Assembly (NCBI GenBank): GCA_965194655.1
Contig: OZ239148.1
Coordinates: 1,302,001-1,366,000 of the forward strand
Reading direction: 5' to 3'
Length of the DNA: 64,000 nt
Source: Hahnella lacustris
GTDB taxonomy: Bacteria > Pseudomonadota > Gammaproteobacteria > Burkholderiales > Burkholderiaceae_A
Under the pieces are notes generated by a model. It had not been told where the DNA came from. It made no database searches and worked only from the letters and a program-made list of their open reading frames with translations. Both the position numbers and the translations under genes were made by a program. Positions 43,449 to 51,956 of this stretch are shown here, in pieces (the stretch's first letter is position 1; each line of letters begins with the position of its first letter).

Positions 43449-44030
43449 CTAGACACTCGATCGCAGAAGGACCATCAAGGCCCCCGAGCCTCCCTCGTGT
43501 GCGGCTGCTTGGCAGAACGCCAAGACCTCCTCCTTCTGCATCAGCCAGGATCGAACCTTGTTCTTCAGAACAGGTTCTTTGCCTGCAGATCCCAGTCCTT
43601 TGCCATGCACAATCCGAAGGCAACGGAGGTCTCTGCGATGACAGTCTTTGATGAAAGCGGCAAGCGTCTCTCGCGCTTCGTCTGTGCGCAGACCGTGAAG
43701 ATCGAGTTCAGCCCGAAGTGACCAATGCCCCCGGCGCAGCTTTCGAAGGGTGTCGGCCGAAATGCCATTTCTCGCGAAGGACAGGCCCTCATCGCTGTCG
43801 AGAAGGGTGTCAGGGGTGAAGTCCGAGAGTCTGCTAAGTTCGAGCGCTTCTGCCTCATCGGCTAGGCGTTGACGAGGCACGGGCAGTGGCTTGGGCCGAT
43901 TCAGCAGACTCGGGTGTCGATTGTGCTGTACCCGAACGGCTCCCCGAGCGGCTTCCAGAAAGAGCTCGCGCGCGTCGGACTCAGCCTGCTCAGCTGGCGG
44001 AGTGAAGGGCTTCAAGGTATCGCTGCGCAT
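43449..44030 (-). CDS. Smr domain (MutS2-type) protein
   Basis: A 193-residue protein with a C-terminal Smr domain: LDLHGLRTDEARETL (the LDxH motif) and LRIVHGKGLGS (the HGxG motif), about residues 105-190. The N-terminal half is basic and helical, like E. coli SmrA/YdaL. Smr domains nick or bind DNA or RNA. The start at 44030 gives the expected protein and overlaps the trxB stop region by 41 bases; a longer frame to 44108 lies wholly inside trxB. It follows trxB in one unit. Confidence 0.88.
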   Translation of the reverse strand: MRSDTLKPFTPPAEQAESDARELFLEAARGAVRVQHNRHPSLLNRPKPLPVPRQRLADEAEALELSRLSDFTPDTLLDSDEGLSFARNGISADTLRKLRRGHWSLRAELDLHGLRTDEARETLAAFIKDCHRRDLRCLRIVHGKGLGSAGKEPVLKNKVRSWLMQKEEVLAFCQAAAHEGGSGALMVLLRSSV

Positions 44031-44946
44031 CAAGGGCAGCCATGCAGCCGGTTCCGGCGCTGGTGATGGCCTGGCGATAGATGTGGTCCTGCACATCGCC
44101 TGCAGCAAACACGCCCGGAATGTTGGTGGACGTGGCGTTTCCGTCTAGCCCGCTACGCGTGCGGATATAGCCATTGCTCATGTCGAGCTGGCCTTCGAAG
44201 ATCAGGGTGTTGGGCGAGTGGCCAATGGCGACGAACAGTCCGTGAACGGTGAGGTCTTGTGTGGCCGTGCCCTCTCGCTGCTTCAGACGCAGGCCAGTGA
44301 CCCCAGATTCATTTCCGAGCACTTCGTCGACCACCTGGTTGAGCTCCAGGCGGACCTTGCCCTCCTTGACCTTGGCCATCAGGCGATCCACCAGAATGGG
44401 CTCGGCCTTGAACCGGTCTCTCCGGTGAATGACGGTGACGGTTTTGGCGATATTGCTGAGGTAGAGCGCTTCCTCCACGGCCGTGTTCCCGCCACCCACC
44501 ACCGCAACATCCTGATTGCGATAGAAGAACCCGTCGCAGGTGGCGCAGGCCGAGACGCCCTTGCCCATGAAGGCCTGCTCGGAGGGCAGGCCAAGGTACA
44601 TGGCTGAGGCACCGGTGGAGATGATGAGGGCATCGCAGGTGTAGGTGTTGGCATCCCCCACCAGCCGAATCGGTTTCTCGGTGAGGGCGGCTGTATGGAT
44701 GTGATCGAAGACCAGTTGGGTCTGGAAATGTTCTGCGTGCGCCTGAAAACGCTGCATGAGATCGGGGCCCTGAACTCCGTGGGGATCTGCGGGCCAGTTC
44801 TCCACGTCTGTGGTGGTCATGAGCTGACCTCCCTGCTGCAGCCCGGTGATCAGCACAGGATGGAGGTTTGCGCGCGCTGCATAGATGGCCGCGGTATAGC
44901 CGGCTGGTCCGGAGCCAAGAATAATGAGGGAGTGGTGAACGGACAT
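43990..44946 (-). CDS. trxB: Thioredoxin reductase
   Basis: A 318-residue NADPH-dependent flavoprotein. FAD motif ILGSGPAGYTAAIYAAR, redox centre CATC in SACATCDGFFY (near residue 140) and NADPH motif VVGGGNTAVEEAL are present, and the C-terminal FAXGDVQD region is as usual. Start 44946 is chosen because the frame beyond (to 45009) enters the promoter gap. On its strand a TATAAT lies at 45009-45014. It is divergent from ftsK, a typical arrangement in this order. Confidence 0.95.
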   Translation of the reverse strand: MSVHHSLIILGSGPAGYTAAIYAARANLHPVLITGLQQGGQLMTTTDVENWPADPHGVQGPDLMQRFQAHAEHFQTQLVFDHIHTAALTEKPIRLVGDANTYTCDALIISTGASAMYLGLPSEQAFMGKGVSACATCDGFFYRNQDVAVVGGGNTAVEEALYLSNIAKTVTVIHRRDRFKAEPILVDRLMAKVKEGKVRLELNQVVDEVLGNESGVTGLRLKQREGTATQDLTVHGLFVAIGHSPNTLIFEGQLDMSNGYIRTRSGLDGNATSTNIPGVFAAGDVQDHIYRQAITSAGTGCMAALDAQRYLEALHSAS

Positions 44947-45016
44947 AAATGGCCTCTGAGGAGGAGGTTGAGCAGGAAGCGCTGCGCGCGCTCTCGAATT
45001 AAACGACAATTATAAA

Positions 45017-47419
45017 ATGCCGGTCCTGTCTGATTCCCCTAAGCGTCGGCCCTCCGCCACGCGAAAAAAGCCCTCTGCCGCCACGTCGTCGCTCGCGCCC
45101 GCTGCGCAGGCCCTATTTGCCGATATGGTCTGGATGGTCTGGCTGGCGATCAGCATTCTCATTTTGCTCTCTCTCTTGAGCTTTTCGCCCCAGGACTCTG
45201 GCTGGTTCCAGACCAGTACCGTCAGCGAGCCCCAGAACTGGTTTGGTCGTCTCGGTGCCACCCTGGCTGATCTGCTGCTTTTTTTGATGGGCGGGTCCGC
45301 ACTCTGGCTGGGCATTTTCGGCATCTACATGACTGCCCGTGCGCTGAGGGCCGCCCAGGGGCGGCGCCAGCGACACACCGCTTCATCAGGGATTCAAGGT
45401 GGGGGAAGCATTCGCCTGAGCCCATCTCAATGGCTTGGCTTTTTACTCGTGCTGATCTTCAGCGCCACCCTGGAGGCACAGCGTGGCATGGTCTGGGGCA
45501 TGCTCGAGGCATTTCCGGGTGGGGCATTGGGTAGTTTTGTGGGCGGGGTACTGGAGTGGGCCCTCGGTCCAACAGGCCTTACCCTGGTGGGCATTCTGGG
45601 CTTCTTTATGGGCTTTGGGATGTTCTTCGGGTTCGCCTGGATTCATGCCTTTGAGTGGCTGGGTCGGCAAGCCGAGACGCTCGCCCTCTGGGTTCGGTCC
45701 CAGGTGGAGGCGCGCCGCGACCGTCGGCTGGGTGAGAGCACTGCAGAGGAGCGTGCAAGCCGCCTTCAGCGCAAGGTGGTTGAACGAAAGGAGCGAGCAG
45801 AGCCTCTCGAAGTGATCCCCGCTGTTGAGGTGCAGCCCTCACCCAAGATTCAAACTCCACCGCCAGCCATTCGCCAGCCCGTCTTGTTTGAAGAGCTCAC
45901 CCCCTCTGAGGCGGGTCTTCCCGGAATTGGGCTGCTCGATCCCATTCCCGAGGCCTCGGAGTCGGTCTCGGCAGAGACGCTCACCTACACCTCTGGGCTG
46001 ATCGAGTCTCGTTTGGCGGACTTTGGGGTTCAGGTGAAGGTGGTGAGCGCTCAGCCTGGCCCGGTGATCACTCGCTACGAGATTGAACCCGCACTCGGTG
46101 TGAAGGGGTCACAGATTGTGAACCTCGCCAAAGACTTGGCCCGAGCGCTCTCCCTGGTGTCGGTTCGAGTCGTTGAGACCATTCCTGGCAAGAACCTGAT
46201 GGGGCTTGAGCTCCCCAACCCACGCCGGCAGACCGTGCGCTTGTCGGAGATCTTGAGTTCAAAGGCCTTCCAAGACAGCGGAGCGGCATTGCCCTTAGCC
46301 CTGGGTAAGGACATTGCAGGCGCGCCCACCGTGGTTGATCTGGCGAAGATGCCGCACCTTTTGGTGGCGGGCACTACAGGCTCAGGCAAATCAGTGGGCG
46401 TCAACGCCATGCTGCTCTCTTTGCTCTATCACGCACCCGCTGATCGCGTTCGACTGATTCTGATCGACCCCAAGATGCTCGAGCTCGCAGTCTACGAGGG
46501 CATTCCGCATCTGCTCACCCCTGTTGTCACGGATATGAAGCTGGCCGCTAATGCGCTGCACTGGTGTGTGGGTGAAATGGAGCGGCGCTACCGCCTCATG
46601 AGCAAGCTCAATACGCGGAATCTGGCAGGGTTCAACAACAAGGTCGAGGAGGCCCTGCGCCGCGGGCAGCCCATTCTCAACCCCCTGGATCATCCCGAGC
46701 ATGTTGAAGCCGGGTTGGCCGAGCCGCTGGCTCCGCTCCCTCACATTGTGGTGGTGATTGATGAGCTGGCCGACCTCATGATGGTCGTGGGCAAGAAGGT
46801 GGAGGAGCTCATTGCCCGTCTTGCCCAGAAGGCTCGCGCAGCAGGCATCCACCTCATCTTGGCCACCCAGCGGCCTTCGGTCGATGTGATTACAGGGCTC
46901 ATCAAGGCCAATATTCCCTCTCGTATCTCCTTTCAAGTGTCGAGTCGCATCGACTCGCGCACCATCCTGGACCAGATGGGCGCAGAGGCGCTCCTGGGAA
47001 TGGGCGACATGCTCTTTATGGCCTCCGGCTCGGGCCTGCCTCAGCGGGTCCACGGGGCCTTCGTGGCCGACGAGGAGGTGGTCCGCGTGGTGAATCATCT
47101 GCGTGAGCAGGGCGGTGCACAGTACAACGACAGCATTCTTGAAGGTGCCACCGAATCGGGTGGCAGTTTTACGGCAGGCATCGACATGCACGGCGAGAAG
47201 TCGGATGCGGGCGGGGAGGCCGACGGTCTCTATGACGAGGCCGTGGCCATTGTTTTGAAGCATCGTCGCGCATCGATTTCATTGGTGCAGCGACACCTTC
47301 GGATTGGCTATAACCGAGCAGCCCGTCTGCTTGAGGCCATGGAGCAGGCCGGTGTGGTCTCGCCCATGCAGAGCAATGGCAATCGAGACATTCTGGTGCC
47401 GAGTCAGGGGGGGGGGTGA
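45017..47419 (+). CDS. ftsK: DNA translocase FtsK
   Basis: An 800-residue septal DNA pump for chromosome dimer resolution. It has four N-terminal membrane segments (about residues 40-210), a fairly short linker, then the motor: Walker A in GTTGSGKSVGVNAM, Walker B in VVVIDELADLMM, and a C-terminal gamma winged helix (VLKHRRASISLVQRHLRIGY) that reads KOPS sites. The coding end is a run of ten G bases just before the stop, and lolA starts on the very next base. Length is in the normal range for betaproteobacterial FtsK. Confidence 0.96.
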   Translation: MPVLSDSPKRRPSATRKKPSAATSSLAPAAQALFADMVWMVWLAISILILLSLLSFSPQDSGWFQTSTVSEPQNWFGRLGATLADLLLFLMGGSALWLGIFGIYMTARALRAAQGRRQRHTASSGIQGGGSIRLSPSQWLGFLLVLIFSATLEAQRGMVWGMLEAFPGGALGSFVGGVLEWALGPTGLTLVGILGFFMGFGMFFGFAWIHAFEWLGRQAETLALWVRSQVEARRDRRLGESTAEERASRLQRKVVERKERAEPLEVIPAVEVQPSPKIQTPPPAIRQPVLFEELTPSEAGLPGIGLLDPIPEASESVSAETLTYTSGLIESRLADFGVQVKVVSAQPGPVITRYEIEPALGVKGSQIVNLAKDLARALSLVSVRVVETIPGKNLMGLELPNPRRQTVRLSEILSSKAFQDSGAALPLALGKDIAGAPTVVDLAKMPHLLVAGTTGSGKSVGVNAMLLSLLYHAPADRVRLILIDPKMLELAVYEGIPHLLTPVVTDMKLAANALHWCVGEMERRYRLMSKLNTRNLAGFNNKVEEALRRGQPILNPLDHPEHVEAGLAEPLAPLPHIVVVIDELADLMMVVGKKVEELIARLAQKARAAGIHLILATQRPSVDVITGLIKANIPSRISFQVSSRIDSRTILDQMGAEALLGMGDMLFMASGSGLPQRVHGAFVADEEVVRVVNHLREQGGAQYNDSILEGATESGGSFTAGIDMHGEKSDAGGEADGLYDEAVAIVLKHRRASISLVQRHLRIGYNRAARLLEAMEQAGVVSPMQSNGNRDILVPSQGGG
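47407..47416 (+). repeat. Run of ten G at the ftsK/lolA junction
   Basis: A homopolymer of ten G bases encodes the last glycines of FtsK, with the stop TGA next (47417-47419) and the lolA ATG directly after. It may serve as the lolA ribosome binding site. Such a tract is prone to slippage, which would alter the FtsK stop and its coupling to lolA. Confidence 0.9.
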
Positions 47420-48118
47420 ATGACCCATCATTTGAGTGGTCCCGCCTCTCGTCGTGCATTTCTGGGCCGGGCTGCCTCGGGTCTGGTGCTGGGGCTTGGC
47501 TGGCCCACGCTGGCAAGCGCCACAGGAGATGTGGTGCTGGTCGAGGCTGGCCCGCAGGCTGCGTTGGTGGAGTACCTGTCCGGCACATTCACCCTTGCCG
47601 CTCGATTCGAGCATCTGCAGAGCGGTCGCTCAGGGCGCGTGCAGACCTTCAAAGGCGAGATGCTCTTGAAGCGTCCCGGACGCTTTCGATGGGAGATTCA
47701 GAGTCCCTATGCACAGCTGCAGATCATTCGGGACAAGACTTTCCTTTTGTACGATCCCGACCTGGCTCAACTGACTCGCAGGCCCATCGAGTCTGCGCTG
47801 GATGCGACGCCTGCCGGACTCTTGTTGTCGGCGGGCCCAGAGGCTGCCCAGACGCTGGCCCGTCAATTCGACATGCGCGCGCTTCCGAGCCAGTCGGGGC
47901 TTCAGCGGGTGCTGCTCAAGCCCAAGGAGTCTTCAGGCAGTGCCACCACTCTGGAGGTGGGGCTCAACGACAAGGGTGAGATCACCCAGTTTGAGCTCAC
48001 CGATGGTCTTGGTCGCCGCAGTCTGGTGAGGCTTCAGTCGATTCGCCGTAATCAGCCCATTGCAGACAGCCGGTTTGAATTCACTCCGCCACCCGGGACT
48101 GAGGTGGTTCAGCCTTGA
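47420..48118 (+). CDS. lolA: Outer-membrane lipoprotein carrier protein LolA
   Basis: A 232-residue periplasmic chaperone for lipoproteins. After the signal come LAARFEHLQSG, FKGEMLLKRPGRFRWEIQSPY, VLLKPKESS-type strands and a C-terminal RFEFTPPPGTEVV, all usual for LolA. The signal reads SRRAFLGRAASGLVLGLGW, a twin-arginine-like motif rather than a plain Sec signal. The ATG follows the ftsK stop with no gap. The gene ends in the TTGA that also starts rarA. The order ftsK-lolA-rarA-serS is conserved in many proteobacteria. Confidence 0.93.
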   Translation: MTHHLSGPASRRAFLGRAASGLVLGLGWPTLASATGDVVLVEAGPQAALVEYLSGTFTLAARFEHLQSGRSGRVQTFKGEMLLKRPGRFRWEIQSPYAQLQIIRDKTFLLYDPDLAQLTRRPIESALDATPAGLLLSAGPEAAQTLARQFDMRALPSQSGLQRVLLKPKESSGSATTLEVGLNDKGEITQFELTDGLGRRSLVRLQSIRRNQPIADSRFEFTPPPGTEVVQP

Positions 48119-49401
48119 TCCCCTTGGCGGAGCGGCTGCGCCCGCAGTCGTTGCAGGATGTGCTTGGGCAGGACCACCTGCTGGGTCCTCAAGGCCCCAT
48201 ACGTCAGGCGGTTGAACGTCAGACCCTTCCCTCGATGATTCTCTGGGGACCTCCCGGTGTGGGCAAGACCACCCTGGCGAGGCTCTTGGCGAAAGCAGTG
48301 GGGCTTGAGCTCTTGACCATTTCCGCTGTGCTTGGAGGGGTGAAGGAGATACGCGATGCGGTGGCCCAGGCCGAGTTATGGCAGGCCCAGGGGAGATCTT
48401 GTGTGGTCTTCGTCGATGAGGTGCATCGCTTCAACAAAGCCCAGCAAGATGCCTTTCTGCCGCATGTCGAGGCAGGCTTATTCGTCTTCATGGGCGCCAC
48501 CACAGAGAACCCTGGATTTGAGGTGAATGGCGCCTTGCTCTCGCGGGCTCAGGTGTTTCGGCTGGAGCCCCTGAAGCCAGGGGCCATGCAGAGCCTGATC
48601 GACCGGGCGCTGAGCCTTGAGGAGGGCAGGGGGCTGCACGTCTCTGAAGGCGCGCGCGAACTGCTGCTTCAGAACGCAGACGGTGATGGCCGGCGACTCC
48701 TCAATCTGGTGTCCATGCTCTTTTCCGCTGCGTCTGAACGCCCGTTTGATGTCACACCCGAGTGGCTCTCTGGTCAGCTGCCCAATCTGATTCGCCAGTT
48801 CGGCAAGGGGGGAGATGCGTTCTACGACCAGATTTCTGCACTGCATAAGTCGGTCCGCGGCTCCGACCCTGATGCTGCGTTGTATTGGCTTGCTCGCATG
48901 CTCGATGGTGGTGCTGATCCTCTTTATTTGGCTCGACGCCTCATCCGGATGGCGGTCGAGGACGTGGGCTTGGCGGATCCAAGGGCGCTGGAGATGTGCA
49001 CCTCGGCAGCCCAGGCCTATGAGCGGCTGGGGAGCCCAGAGGGTGACCTGGCCCTCGCGCAGGCCGTGGTTTTCTTGGCGGTGGCGGCGAAGAGCAATGC
49101 GGTCTATGTGGGCTGGAAGCAGGCACAAGCGTTCGTTCAGCAGCAGGGGTCATTGCCCGTGCCCGACCACCTGCGCAATGCTCCCGCGCGTCTTGCCAAG
49201 CAGTTGGGGCATGGCCGAGAGTACCGCTACAGCCATGACGAGCCTGATGGGTTCTCCGCTGGCCAACGATATTTCCCGGAGTCACTCCCTTCACCACCCG
49301 TGTTCTACCAGCCGGTAGATCGCGGTCTTGAAAGTAAAATCGCCGTCAAGCTCGCGGAGCTTCGTCGGCGTAACTCATCTCATCAAGGCTCACATGATTG
49401 A
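48115..49401 (+). CDS. rarA: Replication-associated recombination ATPase RarA (MgsA)
   Basis: A 428-residue AAA+ protein acting at stalled replication forks. Walker A GPPGVGKTTLARLL, Walker B VFVDEVHRFNKAQQDAFLPH, sensor GATTENPGFEVNGALLSR and the C-terminal domain with GGADPLYLARRLIR are all standard. The start is the TTG at 48115, overlapping the lolA stop as TTGA: translation from it gives the expected N-terminus PLAERLRPQSLQDVLGQDHL and no nearer ATG fits. It overlaps serS by 8 bases. Confidence 0.94.
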   Translation: MIPLAERLRPQSLQDVLGQDHLLGPQGPIRQAVERQTLPSMILWGPPGVGKTTLARLLAKAVGLELLTISAVLGGVKEIRDAVAQAELWQAQGRSCVVFVDEVHRFNKAQQDAFLPHVEAGLFVFMGATTENPGFEVNGALLSRAQVFRLEPLKPGAMQSLIDRALSLEEGRGLHVSEGARELLLQNADGDGRRLLNLVSMLFSAASERPFDVTPEWLSGQLPNLIRQFGKGGDAFYDQISALHKSVRGSDPDAALYWLARMLDGGADPLYLARRLIRMAVEDVGLADPRALEMCTSAAQAYERLGSPEGDLALAQAVVFLAVAAKSNAVYVGWKQAQAFVQQQGSLPVPDHLRNAPARLAKQLGHGREYRYSHDEPDGFSAGQRYFPESLPSPPVFYQPVDRGLESKIAVKLAELRRRNSSHQGSHD

Positions 49402-50698
49402 TCTTCAATTGCTTCGGAAGGACCCTCAGCAGGTGGCAGACCGCCTTGCTGCTCGTGGCTACACACTCGACGTTGGCACGTTCAACGCCCTAGAGGCTCG
49501 TCGGAAGTCGGTCCAGGTGCGCACGGAACAGATCCAGGCCAACCGCAACAGCCTCTCCAAGCAGATTGGACAGGCCAAGGCCAAGGGGGAAGACGCTGCG
49601 GAGCTCATGGCTCAAGCGGCCGATCTGCCCCATCAGCTCGCGCAGGCGGAGGCGGAGCTCGGCGTGATTCAAGCCGAGATGGAGACCTGGCTGTCTGCCA
49701 TTCCAAATGTGCCCAACGAGACGGTTCCCCAGGGTGTGGATGAGCACGGGAATGTGGAAGTGAGACGTTGGGGCAAGCCGGCAGCCTTCGACTTCAGCCC
49801 GAAGGATCACGTGGATCTCGGTGCACCGTTTGGACTCGATTTTGAGATGGGCGTCAAGCTCACCGGTTCACGCTTCACGGTGATGAAGGGCGCAGTCGCA
49901 AGGCTGCACCGCGCACTGGCCCAGTACATGCTGGATATTCAAACCGGGGCGCATGGGTATACCGAGTGCTACACCCCGTACATTGTGAACGCGGACTCGC
50001 TCTATGGAACGGGGCAGTTGCCCAAGTTCGAGGCCGATCTCTTTGCCGCGAAAAAGGGTGGTCAGGATGGCGAGGGCGAGTCGCTCTATCTCATTCCAAC
50101 CTCGGAAGTGTCACTCACGAACCTCGTGCGAGGAGAGCTCTTGGAGGAGGCAGAACTGCCTATTCGGCTCACCGCACACACGCCCTGTTTTCGAAGTGAG
50201 GCGGGATCGTATGGGCGAGACACCCGCGGCATGATTCGACAGCACCAGTTCGATAAGGTCGAGATGGTGCAGGTGGTCAAGCCAGAGACCTCCTATGAGG
50301 CGCTGGAGCAAATGGTGGGTCATGCAGAGGCCATCCTTCAGGGGCTAGGGCTCCCCTACCGGGTCATGCTCTTGTGTACGGGTGACATGGGATTTGGCGC
50401 AGCCAAGACCTACGACCTCGAGGTCTGGCTTCCTGCTCAGCACACCTACCGAGAGATCTCGAGTGTGAGCAACTGCGAGGCTTTTCAGGCGCGGCGAATG
50501 CAGGCTCGCTTTAAACGGGTAGAGGGCGGAAAGTCGAAGAATGAGTTTGTGCACACCCTGAACGGGTCTGGACTCGCTGTGGGTCGGACCTTGGTGGCGG
50601 TGCTAGAGAATTACCAGCAGGCCGATGGGTCGGTGGTGGTTCCTGAGGCCTTGAGGAGTTACATGGGTGGCCAGAGCCTTCTGAGCTCGGCCTCTTAG
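49394..50698 (+). CDS. serS: Seryl-tRNA synthetase
   Basis: A 434-residue class II synthetase. The N-terminal coiled-coil arm (about residues 30-100) starts after MIDLQLLRKDPQQVADRL, and the class II motifs are visible: TPCFRSEAGSYGRDTRG (motif 2) and NGSGLAVGRTLVAVLENYQ (motif 3), plus ISSVSNCEAFQARR. The ATG at 49394 is the family start; a longer frame to 49328 lies in rarA. A serine tRNA gene lies about 2.8 kb downstream. Confidence 0.96.
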   Translation: MIDLQLLRKDPQQVADRLAARGYTLDVGTFNALEARRKSVQVRTEQIQANRNSLSKQIGQAKAKGEDAAELMAQAADLPHQLAQAEAELGVIQAEMETWLSAIPNVPNETVPQGVDEHGNVEVRRWGKPAAFDFSPKDHVDLGAPFGLDFEMGVKLTGSRFTVMKGAVARLHRALAQYMLDIQTGAHGYTECYTPYIVNADSLYGTGQLPKFEADLFAAKKGGQDGEGESLYLIPTSEVSLTNLVRGELLEEAELPIRLTAHTPCFRSEAGSYGRDTRGMIRQHQFDKVEMVQVVKPETSYEALEQMVGHAEAILQGLGLPYRVMLLCTGDMGFGAAKTYDLEVWLPAQHTYREISSVSNCEAFQARRMQARFKRVEGGKSKNEFVHTLNGSGLAVGRTLVAVLENYQQADGSVVVPEALRSYMGGQSLLSSAS

Positions 50699-50699
50699 G

Positions 50700-51956
50700 G
50701 TGCAGACTGCCTCCGGGAATTTTCCTGCAACGGATGCCGCATGGCGGGAGCGTTTGGAGAGGCTGCGGCCCGATGAGTATGCGCGCAGTCGAAACCATCT
50801 GAACGGGGCCGTCTCCTATCTCTCTCCGTATTTCACGCATGGCTTTCTGAGTCTTCAGGAAGCGGTCGACCAGGTTCGTCAACGACATCGACTACAGCCA
50901 GACGACAAGCTCTTTTCGGAGTTTGCCTGGCGGGCCTTCTTTCATCATGTGTATGAGCACTTAGGAGAGCGGATCCTCTCCGATGTTCGAGATCCGCTCG
51001 CGGGCGTCTCTTATCAGGACGTACTCCCGGACGACATTCGTGAGGGGCGCACAGGCCTCGCTGTGATCGATCAGGCGGTGGGCACGCTCTACGAGACTGG
51101 GTATCTCCACAACCATGCTCGGATGTGGCTCGCAAGCTATGTGGTGCACCTGCGCCATGTGCATTGGAGGGCAGGTGCTGACTGGATGTATGGATATCTG
51201 CTCGATGGAGATCTGGCCTCAAACCACCTGTCCTGGCAGTGGGTGGCCAGTACCTTCAGCAGCAAGCCCTATCTCTTCAATGCAGAGAATGTCGCCAAGT
51301 ACGCGCCAAAGGCCTGGCACTGTTTTGGCACGCCATTGGACACCTCTTATGAACATCTCGAGATGATGGCGCGCGGGCAAGATGAAGAAGGGCGACTGAC
51401 ATTCGAGGCCATGGCCAGGCACGCCGCGAGAGCGGTGTTCGCACAGTCTGAGCCTGACCTGTACGTGCGGCCGCCTGAGGAATACGTCAGTCCGCTCAGA
51501 GGTGATGAGGACCAGCTTGTTGAGAGGGCCATCAGCACAGGCGCAGTAGAGTTGGTTCATCCCTGGGCGCTCTCTGCGCAGTCGAAGGTCATTCCGACGA
51601 ATGTTGAAAAGTCTGCGCTTCGATTGGGAGTCTTTGATGTCGCAGGTCGAACCCAGCACCCTTGGTCAGAGCGGCGGTGGCAGTTCGTGCTCACCCGATT
51701 GCAGGACGTGAGCGATGCCGTGTGGGTGGGTGATCTGGCAAGCCTGCTTGAGCGTTTTCCTGCTGCGATGGAGATCCACGTGGATGACCGCCTCGAATGC
51801 TTGGTGTCTCGGCGCCTGCTGGAGGCCCGAAAAGTGGTTTGGCACCGTCCGGACCCTATGCTCACAGAGCCGGATCGGCTATGCCGCTCCTTCTCTCAGT
51901 TTATTCGCGCAGCCAAGCCCGCTGCGCCACGCCCCTTCAATCCGTCCGTCCGCTAG
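50700..51956 (+). CDS. Photolyase/cryptochrome FAD-domain protein without the N-terminal antenna domain
   Basis: A 418-residue protein starting at GTG 50700, one base after the serS stop. Residues about 10-260 match the helical FAD-binding half of DNA photolyases: LSPYFTHGFLSLQEAV, FSEFAWRAFFHHVYEHL, GYLHNHARMWLASYVVHLR, LLDGDLASNHLSWQWVAST and the FNAEN segment. The usual N-terminal alpha/beta antenna domain is absent. Instead residues about 285-418 form an unfamiliar C-terminal part with alternating strands and helices (VWVGDLASLLERF, MEIHVDD, VVWHRPDPM). It could be a light-dependent repair enzyme or a sensor. Its last 78 bases overlap the gene on the other strand. Confidence 0.8.
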   Translation: MQTASGNFPATDAAWRERLERLRPDEYARSRNHLNGAVSYLSPYFTHGFLSLQEAVDQVRQRHRLQPDDKLFSEFAWRAFFHHVYEHLGERILSDVRDPLAGVSYQDVLPDDIREGRTGLAVIDQAVGTLYETGYLHNHARMWLASYVVHLRHVHWRAGADWMYGYLLDGDLASNHLSWQWVASTFSSKPYLFNAENVAKYAPKAWHCFGTPLDTSYEHLEMMARGQDEEGRLTFEAMARHAARAVFAQSEPDLYVRPPEEYVSPLRGDEDQLVERAISTGAVELVHPWALSAQSKVIPTNVEKSALRLGVFDVAGRTQHPWSERRWQFVLTRLQDVSDAVWVGDLASLLERFPAAMEIHVDDRLECLVSRRLLEARKVVWHRPDPMLTEPDRLCRSFSQFIRAAKPAAPRPFNPSVR

